Of a stretch of 64,000 bases of DNA, positions 11,763 to 26,700 are shown in pieces (positions within the stretch are counted from its first letter, which is position 1; every line of letters begins with the position of its first letter). The notes below the pieces were generated by a model. The model saw only the letters and a list, made by a program, of their open reading frames with translations. It did not search any database and was not told the origin of the DNA. Source of the DNA: Bemisia tabaci (lineage: Eukaryota; Arthropoda; Insecta; Hemiptera; Aleyrodidae); contig NC_092802.1 of NCBI RefSeq assembly GCF_918797505.1, forward strand, positions 11,985,480 through 12,049,479. The letters are read 5' to 3'. A program made the position numbers and the translations under genes.

Positions 11763-14700
11763 GTAAGTCTTTTGATTTCGTAACCTTTTGATAATGGTAT
11801 AGACAATCTGCTTTCAAATAAAATGAGAGTTTGTTTGAAGCTGAGTGGCCTAGCATTAAATATTATAACAAATCGATGATATATAAAGACGGTAATAGTT
11901 CTAATAGTAAGAGTAGAAGTTAGAGCTTTTATGTTATTGAAGTGTTTGTGAATGAAAGGCTGTAGGGAGGGGATTGAAAGGGAAATGTTAAGGTGCTCAA
12001 TGCCCCAAGATTTGTGGTTTGAAAGAGAACAGTGGAGGTTAGGAGTCGTAGAGCGCGAGAGAGTGCTGTAAAGCGACTCATATGTGGATTGCATTTTGCA
12101 ATTAGCATTGCAATGTTGCTAAGATTGTGCAACTTCTTTTGTCTTAGAGGAAAAACACGATTATCCCTTAATAGTTTCTATTTTACTCGCTAAAAACTGT
12201 AAATTTAAGACAAAAATTACCATCTAAATTTCACAGTTTTTCACAATTTCCGCAATTTTATTGCAAAGGATGAAGTTGCACAATCTTAGCATCATTGCAA
12301 TGCTAGTGGTTCCTCTTTGCAAAATGCAATCCATGTATGTTTCGCAACTTTGGTCATTCACACTTCTGAAATTGAGGTAGAGATTTTGATAGAGAGTCAC
12401 AAAAGATGAGAGAGCGAAACCTGAGGCATCCTAACCGAATTTTTTTCTGTGTCATCAGTTGCACAGGTCAATTAGATGCAAAAAAGAGAAAGCTCTTTCT
12501 TTGACAATGAATTTGGAGTACGATTCAAGTGAGGTCTCTGATCATTCTTCGACCTCTGTCAAAACGTGATAAAAAGTCGTATAGAGACACTTTCAGGATT
12601 GGTTTTTTATAGTATATCTTCATCTTAAAATTGTAGACCAGAGAGCCTAACTTTCGGGTTCCACCCTTAATATTTGCCATCATGAGCCATGCAGTGGGGA
12701 TTGATGCGCGGAGAAAAAATGCAAAAAAGGGGGAAGGGGGACAAGCTACCATATTTTTTGTCACTTTTAGATGCTTTTGACGCATGGTATTTGGTGAAAT
12801 AAGATCCTTGATTCATACAAGTTCCTTGAATAGAACCTATGTGGATCATGATTAGTCGAGATATGAGAATTTTCTGCATAGTACGAAGCAAATTCATTAA
12901 ATTTTCAAAGCAATCATCACAAAGTTCTCTCTAAAAAAATGAAATCGCCCAGTCTACGGCGTGATAGCTGATGTGGTTTGGTTCCTTTCTGCTTGACACA
13001 GTCCAAATATCACCTGAAACTTCCGGCAGAGTACATTGGAGAATTTCATGAGCTGCCCTGCGCCGTCCGCAGCGAGCGTGGCGCGTGACCCGCCTTTTAT
13101 TATTACACTTCATCCAGCGTTGAGAATTCACTAATTACTTCTCGCGACCAGTTTGCAATTTTAAAAGTCGAAAATTAAAAAAAAAATACACGATACACGA
13201 GTTTCTCCGCTAGGGAGCTATCCCCGCAAGAAATCTTCCCCCACCCACCCGCCGGGAGAGCCAGCGTGCTGCCAGCTCGACGCCTACAAACCTAAGGGGC
13301 TACTTCACGCATTGCGCAATGCTTGAGGTATCCATTTAGGTTTGTAGGCGTCAGTGCGCGTTTCGAGCTGGCAGCATGAGCCGCCATACGCCGTCCGCAG
13401 CGCGCATGACGCACGACCCGCCTTTTATTATTTCACTTCAACTAGCGTTGAGAATTCACTAATTACTTCTCTCGACCAGTGTGTAATTTTAAAAGTCGAA
13501 AATTAAAAAAAAAATACATGATACACGAGTTTCTCCGCTAGGGAGCTATCCCCGCAAGAAATCTTTCCCCACCCGCCCGCCGGGAGAGCCTTGGCGTGCT
13601 GCCAGCTCGAAACGCGCACTGACGCCTACAAACCTAAGGGGCTACTTCACGCATTGCGCAATGCTTGAAGTATCCCCTTAGGTTTGTAGGCGTCAGTGCG
13701 CGTTTCGAGCTGACAGTGGCAGCACGTCGCGCCGCAACGTGCCATAAACTTGCCCACAATTAATAGGTCAAGGTGTTAAAATGTAAGCAATTTGACATCA
13801 AATTCGAAATTAGCGACTCAAAAAAATATCGGTTTTGAAACTTTCTTGATCTTTAAGTCATTATCCGACTTATCTACGGTGTAACTCGACAATAACATAA
13901 CTCGGTTTGTGACGTTGCAAACTTATTGTCATACTTTATTTTTTAAACGGAAAACTACTCAACAGCAATTCTTTAAAACTGCCGTGATTTTTCTTCTTTG
14001 TGCGAAGAACATTCTGCATAAATTTCAAGGAATGATGTCAGTTTGTTCTCCTTTAAATAAATAACATAGAGGCGGAAATTTTCAGACACCGCAAACTAGA
14101 TATGTGATTACGGACGTACGCCGTCGATATTTTGATTTTTACATGCTCATGTTTAAGTTCATTTGTACATGTTCACAAGTCCCTCCATAGGTAGCAAAAA
14201 GGAGCACTCTCAGAGCCATAACATTAATTTAAACCTATTCTTTTATTTGCACGTCAGAACAGTTGACATATATCCGATAGAAAGAGTGGGCCTAAAGTTT
14301 TATGTTAGAGATGGCGTGGAGGGCTGGAAATTTATAAATGTACAAGAGTTTTAACACATTTGACGCCGGCTTTGTTCTTTCACACTCAAAATAAAACAAG
14401 AAGTCGATCCCCTCAATGGCATATACTTTGAATGGAGATGTTGCATGTGTGAGGAATTTGCGATTTGACTGTTGGTTCTTATGTAAAAGTTCGCGAGAAA
14501 CACGATGGTGCCACTGGTTTTCTCTGAAATCAACTCCCAAGCTCAAAAAACGCTCTCAAGTTAAGGCCAAAATGGAGGGGATATCCCACGCTACCCTGAG
14601 AGTCCACCTCTACATCAAGACAAACTCTCCATGCAAAGGTAGGGAGCAAATACATTAGCAGGGTTGTCACTTTATTTGGGGACGCTAAAACTGAAAACAC

Positions 14701-17700
14701 GGCATCACTGCTAATGTATTTGCTCCCTATCTTTGCATGGAGATTTTCTCTTGATGTAGACGTGCACTCTCAGGGTAGGGTGGGATATCTCCTCCATTTT
14801 TGCCTCAACTTGAGAGCTTTTTTTGAGCTTGGGAGTTGATATCAGAGAAAACTAGTGGCACCATCGTGTTTCTCGCAAACTTTTACGTAAGAATCAATAG
14901 TCAAATCGCAAATCCCTCACACACGCAACATCTCCATTGGTTAAAAAAGTCTGATGAAAAAATAACGGAATCTCATTTTTTGGCATAATTTTCCGATATC
15001 ACTTGAACTGGGATACATTTACTAGGTTGTGAGCAATGACGCCGGTTAGATTTCGTCGCTCCTCTAACGTAAGGGCGTATCTGTATTTTCACTTAAGCCC
15101 AGAAAAGCATGGGGTTATATGAGGAACAGGGCTCACGTAGAAATTGAGATACACCCTTACGTCAGAGGAGCGACGATTTGTACAGCGGCCACCTTCATCA
15201 ATATTTAAGAGCCCGCGGAATATTAGCATAAAAGTGAGATTCGGTCGTCATATCTACCTCCTCCTTTTTTGGGAATGGTATCAGTGCGCACACGTCACGT
15301 TACCCAACAGTTTTTCCAGCTGTGACTTAATCTCTGTAACAATAATTACAAATTCAGAAAATTGAAAAATTTCATAATAAGAATAGAGGGTTCACAATGA
15401 GAACGAAACAAAACTATGCGGAAGATAAATTTGGCTTATAAGTTACACGGAAGCTGGTTTCCAGGTAATTTTATGCTCAAGCCTTGTACTAGAATTAAAA
15501 AGGGATTTAGTAGGTGAAACAATTGCTCTATACAGCCGTGCTAAGGAAAAACGTCGTATGAACATTCGAGAGTTGCCAGATGCTCTGAGAGATGCTCCAG
15601 TTGTGAATATTTTCTCTTGAGATTTTCAGATAATTTAAATCTATAGCTGCGAATGAAATTCTCTGAGAAATTGGAGGGAATACCCTCACACATTTCTCTA
15701 AAAACTCGTACTGTATCCAGGGAAATTTGGCAATGTCTGAAGGTGCATACAGCTTTCTTCCTTAGCACGGCAGTATATCCGGGAACAGTGATCTGTCGTG
15801 CTTCGTAAAAAACGTATACCTCACGGAAAAAAGTAAGGCAGCATTTACCATACTCTTGTTGAAAAAATACGGCACAACCATACAATATGCTAATTTCCAC
15901 CAAAATTATTGTCACGATAAGGAAAAATCTTGTTACTTTCACGATGATATTGATGAAAGTCACCACTGACTTTCATCAATGGTGACTTCTATGATGCCTT
16001 TCATCAATATTATCGTGAAAGTAACACAGATTTTTCCTTATTGTGACAATAATTTACTCTCTGGGTGTGCCGTTTATTTACCAGAATTTGGTTAATGCTA
16101 CCTAATTTATTTTCCGTGTACTTAAAAAGAGAGCTTTCAAAAGAGTTACATATTTTTTTGCGTAGCAAGACGATATCTATGAGATAATTTTTCACGGAAG
16201 TCGATCCAATATCAGTCATCTGTCTTTGCGCGATCCGAGAGGATCCGAGCGGAAATCGGTTTTCGGAGGTAGCGATAGCGGTATACTTGTTCAAGTCAAT
16301 AATCTGCTAGTTTTTTCAAAGCAAAAATCGCGCATCCAAGTATACAATTTTCTTACAGTTGGGTGGTGTTTGCACAAAGTGGCGAAAACGACACTATAAT
16401 TTCGCACGGAAAATCGATCGAATAGCAACCGTCTATCTATCGAGCAGCCTAGTATCCGCACGTAAATCGGGTTTTACTGGACGTAGCGACGATTCTAGTC
16501 GAATTTTCACTGGAGTGACACACTTTGAATTTCCGTGTTTATGGTTACTTTGAGACTATTTTTTGACTTTTGAGGCTTTTTTGGTCTGATCAACCAAAAG
16601 AATTCGGTTGATCGACCAAATTTTGGTTAAATTCATCATAGGTTACTCTGAGACATCCGGAAATGAGAAAAGTTTCCTGAACTAATGTACTCTTGTTTCT
16701 CAGAGTGTCATTCAAAGATTGCGACTTGTGAAGGGCCGGCGCTAGAGTATCCATAAAGGTAGGGTACGTAAATGTCGAATTATGGAGCTCTTACGGCCCA
16801 AAAAGGCAAGCAATTTTAGCAAGGCTGAAATTTTTCAACCCAAAGATTTGGTCAATGTGAATCAAATAATGATTAATCGAAACTCATCGTCTTTTCTCTC
16901 ACGAAAAGACTTTACTCCATTTCAACGTTGCCAAATTTCCCCTCAAAAATTGCATATTAACCAGAGAAATCTTGAGAATGTCTGACTAAAAATGTCACTG
17001 ATTTCTCCTCATATTTTATGTAAAAATTGAGTATAGGCAGATATGAAACTCCGAAAATCTATCAGGCCTTCACCGATGCCTTCGCGAATAAAGTTAGGGT
17101 CCAGAAATGCAGCCAACCTATGAATTTCAATTATCCAGACCGATTAACTTATCCAATTGATAGAAACCGTCGTTTATAAAGCACGTACTGGAAAAAAACA
17201 CATTGGATCTAGAGTCCAGACTCTTAAAAACATCGACAAGAAAAAGTACTCTTGATTCAATCAGAATCTAGCTTAAATCAAGAACCAAGCCTCTTAATTT
17301 AAGCGGATTCCGTTTTGATTTAAGCAAAAATCCAATTGAATCAAGAGTATTTTTTCTTGTCAATGTTTTCAAAAGTCTGGACTCTAGATCCAATGTGTTT
17401 TTTTTTTTCCAGTGCGTATTTGACTTAGTTTTTGCATAAATTTACTCATTTTTGCGGAAGAACGCTCATTTACGTACATTCTCGGCCATCTTGGTTAGAG
17501 TTGGAATTTGCAGACCCATCCGTAGACTGGCAGTGCAATTTTGTGTGTTCGAAGTTGGTTAGCAGAATGGCTGCACTTTTGAGCCCTAAGCCCTTCATGA
17601 AGCAATCCGTCCAAACTCACGCTACATAGGTGCTCTAGTATAAATCAGAACGGTTTTGTATACAAATTCCACATTTTTGTAAAATAAATCAGCAGTTTGA

Positions 17701-20700
17701 GTCAATTTGACAACTTTGGAATGGAGTTACTTTCCTTCGTTCAGGCGACGACGATATTAACCGCGTATTTAATATTGTTAGTTACGGTTAATTGGATTAT
17801 ATTATGCAATAAGGAACCACTATTTTTGGCCCACTTTAAAAACAACACACGCGCTATAGGTTTTCCTGTGCAGGTATGTGCTTTTTTGGGAGAGCCAGAA
17901 ATAGTGGCTCCTTATTGCAAAATGTAATCCAATTATTGTTCTACTTTCCACACGAACACAAAAATTCGGTGATGCATCCTTCCTGTGTATATGGTTCTCG
18001 CTCCTCACGGCAAATCGATCGATTATCTCGATTTTTTTACGTGACGAGGATTCGCGCGGAAATCTGATTTCCCTGGCCGCCGCGCGCGAAGATTCCGATC
18101 GATAGCTCATCGATAAGTGGCGCGAAACGTGCGTCGCCGAGTTCAAGGTCCCGCGGTCGGCGCCCGCTAGCGCCGCGACGCGACGGACGCCCACGCCGGC
18201 GGTTGTTGTGGTTTGGAGCACGCGTTGCGGCTGTGAGCCTTGCCCGCCGTGGAGTTGCGCGGCGCTGGCGGACCATGCTTCCGGAGGCCGCCTCAGTGGG
18301 TCAGTCGGGTTTTCCTTCCACGAGCTCGATCGCGCGGTGCAGGAGATTTCCCGAAACTCAAAGCTCCCTATCGATAGGTCTGGGAATCGTCCTGGCGATT
18401 CTCACGATTTTATGGTGACATTTTGCCGGAAGTCTGCTTTTTGAAATTGAGAGACCAAGCTATAGACAAAAAAGAAAGAAGAGAAATATAAAGTACACTG
18501 GAAAAAAAAGAAAAGAAAAAAAAAAAAAAAAAAAAAAAAAACACATTGGATCCAGAGTTCAGACTTTTGAAAACATTGACAAGAAAAAATACTCTTGATT
18601 CAATCGGATTTTTGCTTAAATCACAACGAAATCCGCTTAAATTAAGAGGCTTGGTTCTTGATTTAAGCTAGATTCTGATTGAATCAAGAGTACTTTTTCT
18701 TGTCGATGTTTTTACGAGTCTGGACTCTAGATCCAATGTGTTTTTTTTTTTTTCCAGTGATGCTCTGCCTTCCCCGGGTGCCATGCACCAAATGCGCCTA
18801 AAACTCGGGCCTTGGCGCCTAAAAATTAGTGGGGCGGGGGGGGGGGGGGGGGAGGAGCTCGGCCATCGTGGCGCCTGAAAAATTGGACAGATTGAACTCG
18901 CGATCGGGAAGCAGCGGTAGCGATGAAACACTCTTCATACGCACCGTTCCCAGCATCGCAATAGCCCATATCGACGGTGAAACTACCAAACCACGTATCT
19001 CGGTTTGCGACGTCGCAGACTTCCTGTCATACTTTATTTTTTAAATGAAAAACTACTTAACGTCCAGTCTTGAAAATTTCTGTGATTTTTCCTCTTCGTG
19101 CGGAGAAAATTCTGTGAAAATTTCAAAGAATGATATTGATTTGGTCTACTTCAAAAAAATAAAATGCGAGCGTAGATTTTTAAACACCGCAAACGAGATA
19201 CGTGGTTTGGTAGTTTCATGCACCGTCGATATGCAAGAATGTAATTTGCCTCCTAAAAAATGGTAGATAGCTACTAGAATTGGGCTTTCTGGCCAAGGTG
19301 GCTCCTAAAATTTTAGGGGGAAGGCAGAATACTGGTACCTACACAGATAGAATACGGACTTGTTCGTATGGCCTGTTAAAGCTTTTAAGCTTCAACCATG
19401 CATGTCTCCGTGGCAACAAGATTCTGGACTTATATATGCTTTATAAAACCTTAGTGAATAAAGTTCTCGTGTTCTTAGCATCATTATGAAGGTAATTATT
19501 ATTATGAAGTTGAATAGTTATCCAACAGTTTGAAATAAATAAAGTTCTCGTGTTCTAAGCATCATTATGAAGGTAATTATTATTATGAAGTTGAATAGTT
19601 ATCCAATAGTTCTGATTGAAAAAATAAATAAAGTTCTCGTGTTCTTAGCATCATTATGAAGGTAATTATTATTATGAATTTGAATAGTTATCCAATAGAT
19701 CTGATTGTTGCTAAATGTACGCAACATGGCCCAAAAGGGCAGCCAACATACGAATTCAAATTAACCAGAGTGATTTATCATTACAATTGTTACGACCCGT
19801 AATTTGTGCAGCGCGTACATCTGACCTGGTTTTAGCATACATTTACCCATTTTTTGCGGAATAACGCTCATCTGTGATCATTTTTGGCCATCTTGGTTGG
19901 ATATTGGAATCTGACATAGCAATGACATGTTTTGTGTTAGGAGGTTGGCTGCCCTTTTGGGTCCTAAGAGCTCCATATTTTTCGACATGTCCACACTCTC
20001 CCCATTTAGGAACTCTATAGGAAAATGGAGCAATCCTATTAGTGGAAGCGGATTGTTGACACGGACGAAGGAAGTTAATAGACTAACACTATCCCTATTT
20101 TGTCCATTGCACCAACGGACTTCAACCACTGGGATCACTTCATTTCTCATTTTTTTTCTTTGTATATCGTTTTGTCTATCAATTTTTTTGTATGAGATGA
20201 TTGATTAATTGATGTTAATTAAAAGCAGCTCGAAATTGCTCAGAGTCAGTCTTTTAAAATACCGGAGAGACCCTTCGGACCCCCTTTGAAGTTTCGGAAT
20301 CTCCCAAACCTTCCTTTGGAGCTGAAAGAGTCCTATACGGATCCCCCTCCAACCCCCCTCCCTTCCGAGTTAAGTGCCCCACCGCCTACTCACAAAAAGT
20401 TCCTGGCTATGAGCTCCAAGTTTTGAAATGAGAGAGCAAACAGCCGGTTGAGCTCAAAATTACTCTTCATTCAAGCCTGCCTCAAATTTGCATCGATACA
20501 CTCTAAACACTGAAAAAAAATATCACAATTTCAACAATACTCCCGACTGATTTTGGCCCTGGATGTAGGATTAGTTGCACTAGCCAGAAGTGTGGTTGAT
20601 CCAACCACACATTCAGCAGACTCAACCGTGCCTCTGACTATTGCAGGTACTCTTGTATATGGCGTCAAAATCAGCCAAGAGTATAGTTTGGATTGTGATA

Positions 20701-23700
20701 CTTTTTTCCTGTGATATGTCTGCTTCAGTAAAATGAACTTTAATGCTTGCCTTCAAATAAGTTGAGCCACGCCCTTCTTTCTTCGAAACCGACAGAAATA
20801 GAATAGTCTCGCCATTTTGCGAATCTAATGCATTGTCCTAACCGATACCGTTATTGAATCGTTTTCCCCTGGCAGTTCCATTTTTAATTTTTTACTCATT
20901 TTTTTCCAGGGCTGGAACGACGTAAGTTTTCACGGCTCGGATCAAATCCCAACGCCAAATATAGACGCTCTCGCTTACAACGGAGTTATCTTGAACAACC
21001 TGTACGCTATGCCCACGTGTACACCGTCTAGGGCGGCTCTGATGACCGGGAAACATCCAATTCATACAGGTGCGTATCAAATGTTGCCAACTGTCATGAT
21101 ATTATGACGAATTATCTGACTTAGTCATGTTCAGAACAACAGGGTTTCACTTCCTGAAAAATAAAATCTTGAAATTTCATGTGAAATATTTTATAGAATC
21201 TCAGAAAAATATGAAAATATTTTTTGAAATTAAATGAAAAGTGACTGGTTCTAGATTTTTGGTGTTATTTAGTGCGTGCTGCACTGCTGCATACCTAGTC
21301 CCTGAAAATACGTTTCATATTTATCATATTTTTCACAACTTTGTGAAATTTTCAACTTACATAAAATATTTCACGGAATTTTTCAATATTTCATATTTCA
21401 GCCCTATGTTCAGAATATGGTAGAAGACAGGCTGCTGAAGAGGTTTCTAGTGAATAGTATAGGTTTCTAGTTATTAATATATAACAAGGTGGAGAAATGG
21501 TGCTAGGTCCGCCCCAATTCGCGGGGAAATCGAAGCCAAGAAGTTCCAAAAATTATAATCAGAGTCGAAATTTTTAGAGTCGAGATTTTGCGGCATGTTA
21601 AGTTGGGTTCACTGACGAGTGTGATCTGCTGATGAGGTCTAAAAAGACCCGAACCGGTATACATCTCTCGCCGTGACTCCAACTTAATTTTCCAATGCAA
21701 ACTGCCTGAGCTGAACACTCCCCCCCCCCTCCCTCAGTTTTGTACGGTATTCATTATAGTTAAACAGATATCCGACTCTAATTATAATTTTTGGAACTTC
21801 TTGACTTTGATTTCCCCGCGAAATGGTGTGGACCCAGCACAATTTCTCCACCTCGTTACATACAGTATTCGAGCCACTTTTTATTGTTTTTTTCTCAATT
21901 ACCAATATGTAGGGTAAGCCCTAATAACTGTCAAAAAATGCTAGAGTTACAAAAATACTAAGCGGGGGTTAATTTCGGGTCTTGGCGACACCGCGTTTTC
22001 AATATATTTTAAATTCATTTATCGGAGCAAGCTCTGATTTTTTTATTACAGTCCGGCAAACATGAACCAAGTCACAAAAAATCTACTTTCTGCACGCAAA
22101 AAACATCCGCACTCTCAAGGTATCACATAAAAATTGATTAACGCCCGTTTGCATTTAGCGGGAAAATGTGCGTTATTGAGGAGGCATTATTACGCACGAG
22201 ATTTTATTTTTCTGCTACAAGCAGACGTATTTGCATGAGTGTTAATTCTCGCAACTTTGTAACGCTTACTCTCCTCTTACTCTCCCTGTATGGAAAATCC
22301 TCTTATAGAACTTAAAATAATTATTTTATAAAGTTTTTCCTTGTGGGGATAATCCGGTCACAAGATTATTCTTCCGAGAGCTACAAGTAGACCACATTTT
22401 GCAATATGGAACTATAAATTCTAGCCCGGTTTAAAACAACGTATGTGCCTTTAGTTTCCCTATGCACATGAGTGTTTTTCCAGAAGCGCCAGAATTTATA
22501 GTTCTAAATTGCAAAATGCAGTCCAGTGTGCTACAGATCCTTTGAAACAACTTATCTCATATGCCTTCTCATGGACTCATTTATGCCTAAAGGAACTATG
22601 TGCAAGTGGAAAGATGAGGTGTGCTCGTGAAAGCTGCAAAGGAAACAATGTAAAAGTGGATATAGTTCCTTTTGAGAAAATGGAAAAGCGCGGGATGTTC
22701 AATTAAAGCCAAAGAACTGAACGTTAACTCGAGAGCCGTGGACATATGGATCCGATTTTGGAAATCTTCGCAGGGAATTTGAAGTAATAGACGATTTACT
22801 GGTCGCTTCAGAAAAACGACTAGTGGTGCTCTCTGCGCGGATACGAGCTGTCCCTAGATCACTTGGAATCACCTTAAAGCGCCCCGACGACGAGCTCGTC
22901 ACCGTTTTGCGTCTCGATCGTCGCCGCTGACGTCACTGGCGCTTTATATTTCCCATTCATTCTTATGGCCCGAGCACGAACAAGCACACCCAATCTTCCC
23001 ACTTGCACATAGTTCCATTTAGCATAAATACGTCCGAATGTAATATTTTTTTGATGCCCTCTTCCAGGTATGCAAGGATCGCCCATTTTTGCGGCAGAAC
23101 CAACAGGGCTACCCCTAAACGAGAAACTCCTGCCTCAGTACCTGAAAGACCTGGGATATACAACAAGGATGATCGGCAAATGGCACTTGGGTTACTATCG
23201 GCAACCATACATTCCACTCAATCGAGGCTTTGATTCCCACTTTGGATATTACAACGGACTCATGGGATACTACAACCATATCATTCAAGATTCGGTACGT
23301 TACCTCGTTCTTAAGATTGAAAATATCATTTGGAGAAGAGAGCTGGGCGACAGAGCACAGGAGAGAATTTCATGAGCCGTCCGCAGCGCGCATGCCACAC
23401 GACCCGCCTTTCATTATTACACTTCATCTTGCGTTGAGAGTTCACTAATTACTTCACTCGACCAGTGTGTAATTTTAAAAGTCGAAAATTAAAAAAAAAA
23501 AAATACATGACACACGAGTTTCTCCGGTAGGGAGCTATCCCCGCAAGAAATGTTTCTCCACCCGCCCGCCGGAAGAGCCGTGGCGTGCTGCCAGCTCTAA
23601 ACGCGCACTGACGCCTACAAACCTAAGTGGCTACTTCACGCATTGCGCAATGCTTGAAGTATCCCCTTAGATTTGTAGGCGTCAATGCGCGTTTCGAGCT

Positions 23701-26700
23701 GACAGCTCCAGTTATAGCAGAGAAATGGTTTTTCTCTTCGGGATACTTGAATCGCATTTAGCAAAAAGGAACCAGCGTAATTACAGTGTTGTAAAACTGT
23801 TACTTCTTCACAATTGTCTTAAAAATTTCCCAGTGTAGCAAAAATATTTTCTTACGGCCAAGAAAATTGTTAATTTTAAAGAAAAATAATTGTGTATTTG
23901 AATAATGTACGTGAATTAAGTATTTAAAGAAAAGAGGAAGTTGCACGATTTGAATAAACTGTAATCGCGTTGGTTTTTTTTCGCTAAATGGGGTCCACAT
24001 TTGGATTGCATTTTGCAAAAAGGAACCAGGAGCAATGCCATCTTAAGATTGTGCAACTTCACCCTTTGCAATAAAACTACTGAAATCATGCAAAAACATG
24101 AAATTTACACGGTAATTTGTCTTGAATTTACAGGTTTTAGCGAGTAGAATAGAAAATGTTCATAGATGATCAGAGTTTTTCTTTCAAAACAAAAGAAGTT
24201 GCACAATCTTAGCAACATTAGAATCCTCTTGGTTCCTTTTTGCAAAATGGAATCCATTTAACTTACACATCATTTATTTTGATTATTAGTACCCGGGCCT
24301 TGGCGAGTTCAGCGGTCGTGACCTGCGGGACAACCGAACGATTCGGGCGGATTTGAGCGGGCGGTACGCGACGGACCTGTTCACCGAGGAAGCGGAGCGG
24401 CTCATCAGTGAACACTCGCCGGACCAACCACTGTTCCTATACATGGCTCACCTAGCTGTTCACGCGGGGAACAAGGGGGCTGCACTCGAGGCCCCCCAGG
24501 AGACCATCGCAAAGTTCCAGCACATCACCGAGCCTAATCGACAGATTTACGCAGGTTTGCCACACAATCCAATTGATAGCGTACAGTAAAACAAAAATAT
24601 CTACATTGGGCTGGAATGGAGATGTTGCATGTGTGAGGAATTTGCGATTTGACTGTTGATTCTTATGTAAAAGTTAGCGAGAAACACGAAGGTGCCACTG
24701 GTTTTCTCTGAAATCAACTCTCAAGCTCAAAAAAAGCTCTCAAGTTTAGGCCAAAATGGAGGGGATATCCCACGCTATTCTGAGAATCCACCTCTACATC
24801 AAAACAAACTCTCCATGCAAAGGTACATACAAATACATTGACAGGGCTGCCACTTTATTTGGGGACTCCAAAACTGAAAACACGGCATCACTGCTAATGT
24901 ATTTTCTCCCTATCTTTGCATGGAGAGTTTGTTTTGATGTATAGAAGTGGACTCTCAGGATAGCGTAGGATATTCCCTCCATTTTGGCCTCAACTTGAGA
25001 GCTGTTTTTTAGCTTGGGAGATGATTTCAGAGAAAACCAGTAGCACCAAGCACCATCGTGTTTCTCGCGGAATTTTACATAAGAATCAATAGTCAAATCG
25101 CAAATCCCTCACACATGCAACATCTCCATTCCTGTATGGATTTAGATTACGTTTTGTAATGAGGAACATCTATTTCTGGCCTATTTGAGAAACAACATAC
25201 ATGTCATCGGTTTCCTTCTGCAGATAAGTGCTTTTGTGGGAGAGCCAGAGATATTGGTTCCATATTGCAAAATATGTTATGCCGGAATCACACGCTAAAC
25301 TTAGCATCTGAATGTGGAAGTCAAGAGTCATCGCCCAACGGCTGAAATTTCACAAATTCTATTTTCATCCAGCTATTTCCAGCTATTTTCATCCAGATGT
25401 ATATCAAGTCTACTCGAATAGTTCAGAAAAATCCAACATTAGTCCGATGGTTGCTGAGAATCGTTGCTGAATTTTGCGCGTGACGCGCAAAATTCAGGCA
25501 TCGGGCCGATGACTTCCACATTCAAGCCACATTCAGCGTGTGATTGCGGCATCAGGTCATGGAGCTTTTAGGGTCCAAAAGAACAGCCAACCTAGGAATT
25601 CAAATTATTCAGAGTGATTTATTGTTACAGTTGTTACTATCCGTTTTTCGTAAAACACCCGTATTTGCTTTAGTTTCTGCATTTTACTCATTTTTGCGGA
25701 AGAGAGCTCATCTGTGAACATTCTTGGCCATCTTGGTTTAATATTTGAATCTGAAATTCGGAGTGACATTTTTTGTGTAGGAGGGTTGCTGCCATTTTGG
25801 GCCCTGAGAGCTCCATATTTCGAAATGTCCGTACTCTTTTTATATAGGTACTCTACTTTAAGTAAATCAGTCATACCTACGTTGGGATTATTCGAACTCA
25901 AGTAGCATAGTACAGTAAAAATATTTCAATAATTTATCACACTATTGCGCAAGATGCAGCTCAAGATAACTGGGAATACGTCAATTTTGAATCTCAGAGA
26001 ATGTTTAACTTAACCTCGTTAAGAGACGAAAACTGAGGACGTATCTACACATATTACAAAACTGAAGAATGTTTGGTACGACTCAAATAGTGGTTTAAAA
26101 GCTAAAGTGAGGTTGAACTTCCAAATTTATTTTTGATATGCAAAATTCTCAATATTTTACCGGAAAGTTTTAATATTTTAAGTCGAGCTGGATGCTATTG
26201 ATAAAAGATAGTGAAAAGACATTGGAGAAATTCATTACTCAACTGTGCATGTTTGAAAGAAATTCAGTGGAAAAAGTGAACGGTGAATGCGGCACCAGTA
26301 TTAAATCAAAGGCTTCAATGGCAAACATTTTCGTTAAAAGGGAACAATTAAATCCTGAGTCTCGTAAGCCGAATGTATGGCGATCTTGCCTTTACTGTGA
26401 TTTGACTGGGCACTGGATCAGGAGTTGCAAGAAATGGATCGCAGATGGAGCAACTGACGTAAAATTGTTCAAATTCTCCCAAAAAATTATTTTCCCCCGA
26501 AAAATTGACCATTTGAATAATTGGAAGTTGATGGTATAAATAATGATAATTTTTATACTCAAAGATTTAAAATAAATACAATTCACCTTTCCGCAGTACA
26601 ACTGGACTGCAATTTGGAACTATAAATTCTGGCTCTTTTGGAAAAACATTTATTTGCACAAGGAAACTAATGGCACATACGTTGTTTTTAAACCGGGCTA

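Noticed and set aside
15541..15966. 141-codon - strand frame
   Set aside because: It spans a family F MITE and one arm of a foldback element; no domain is visible.
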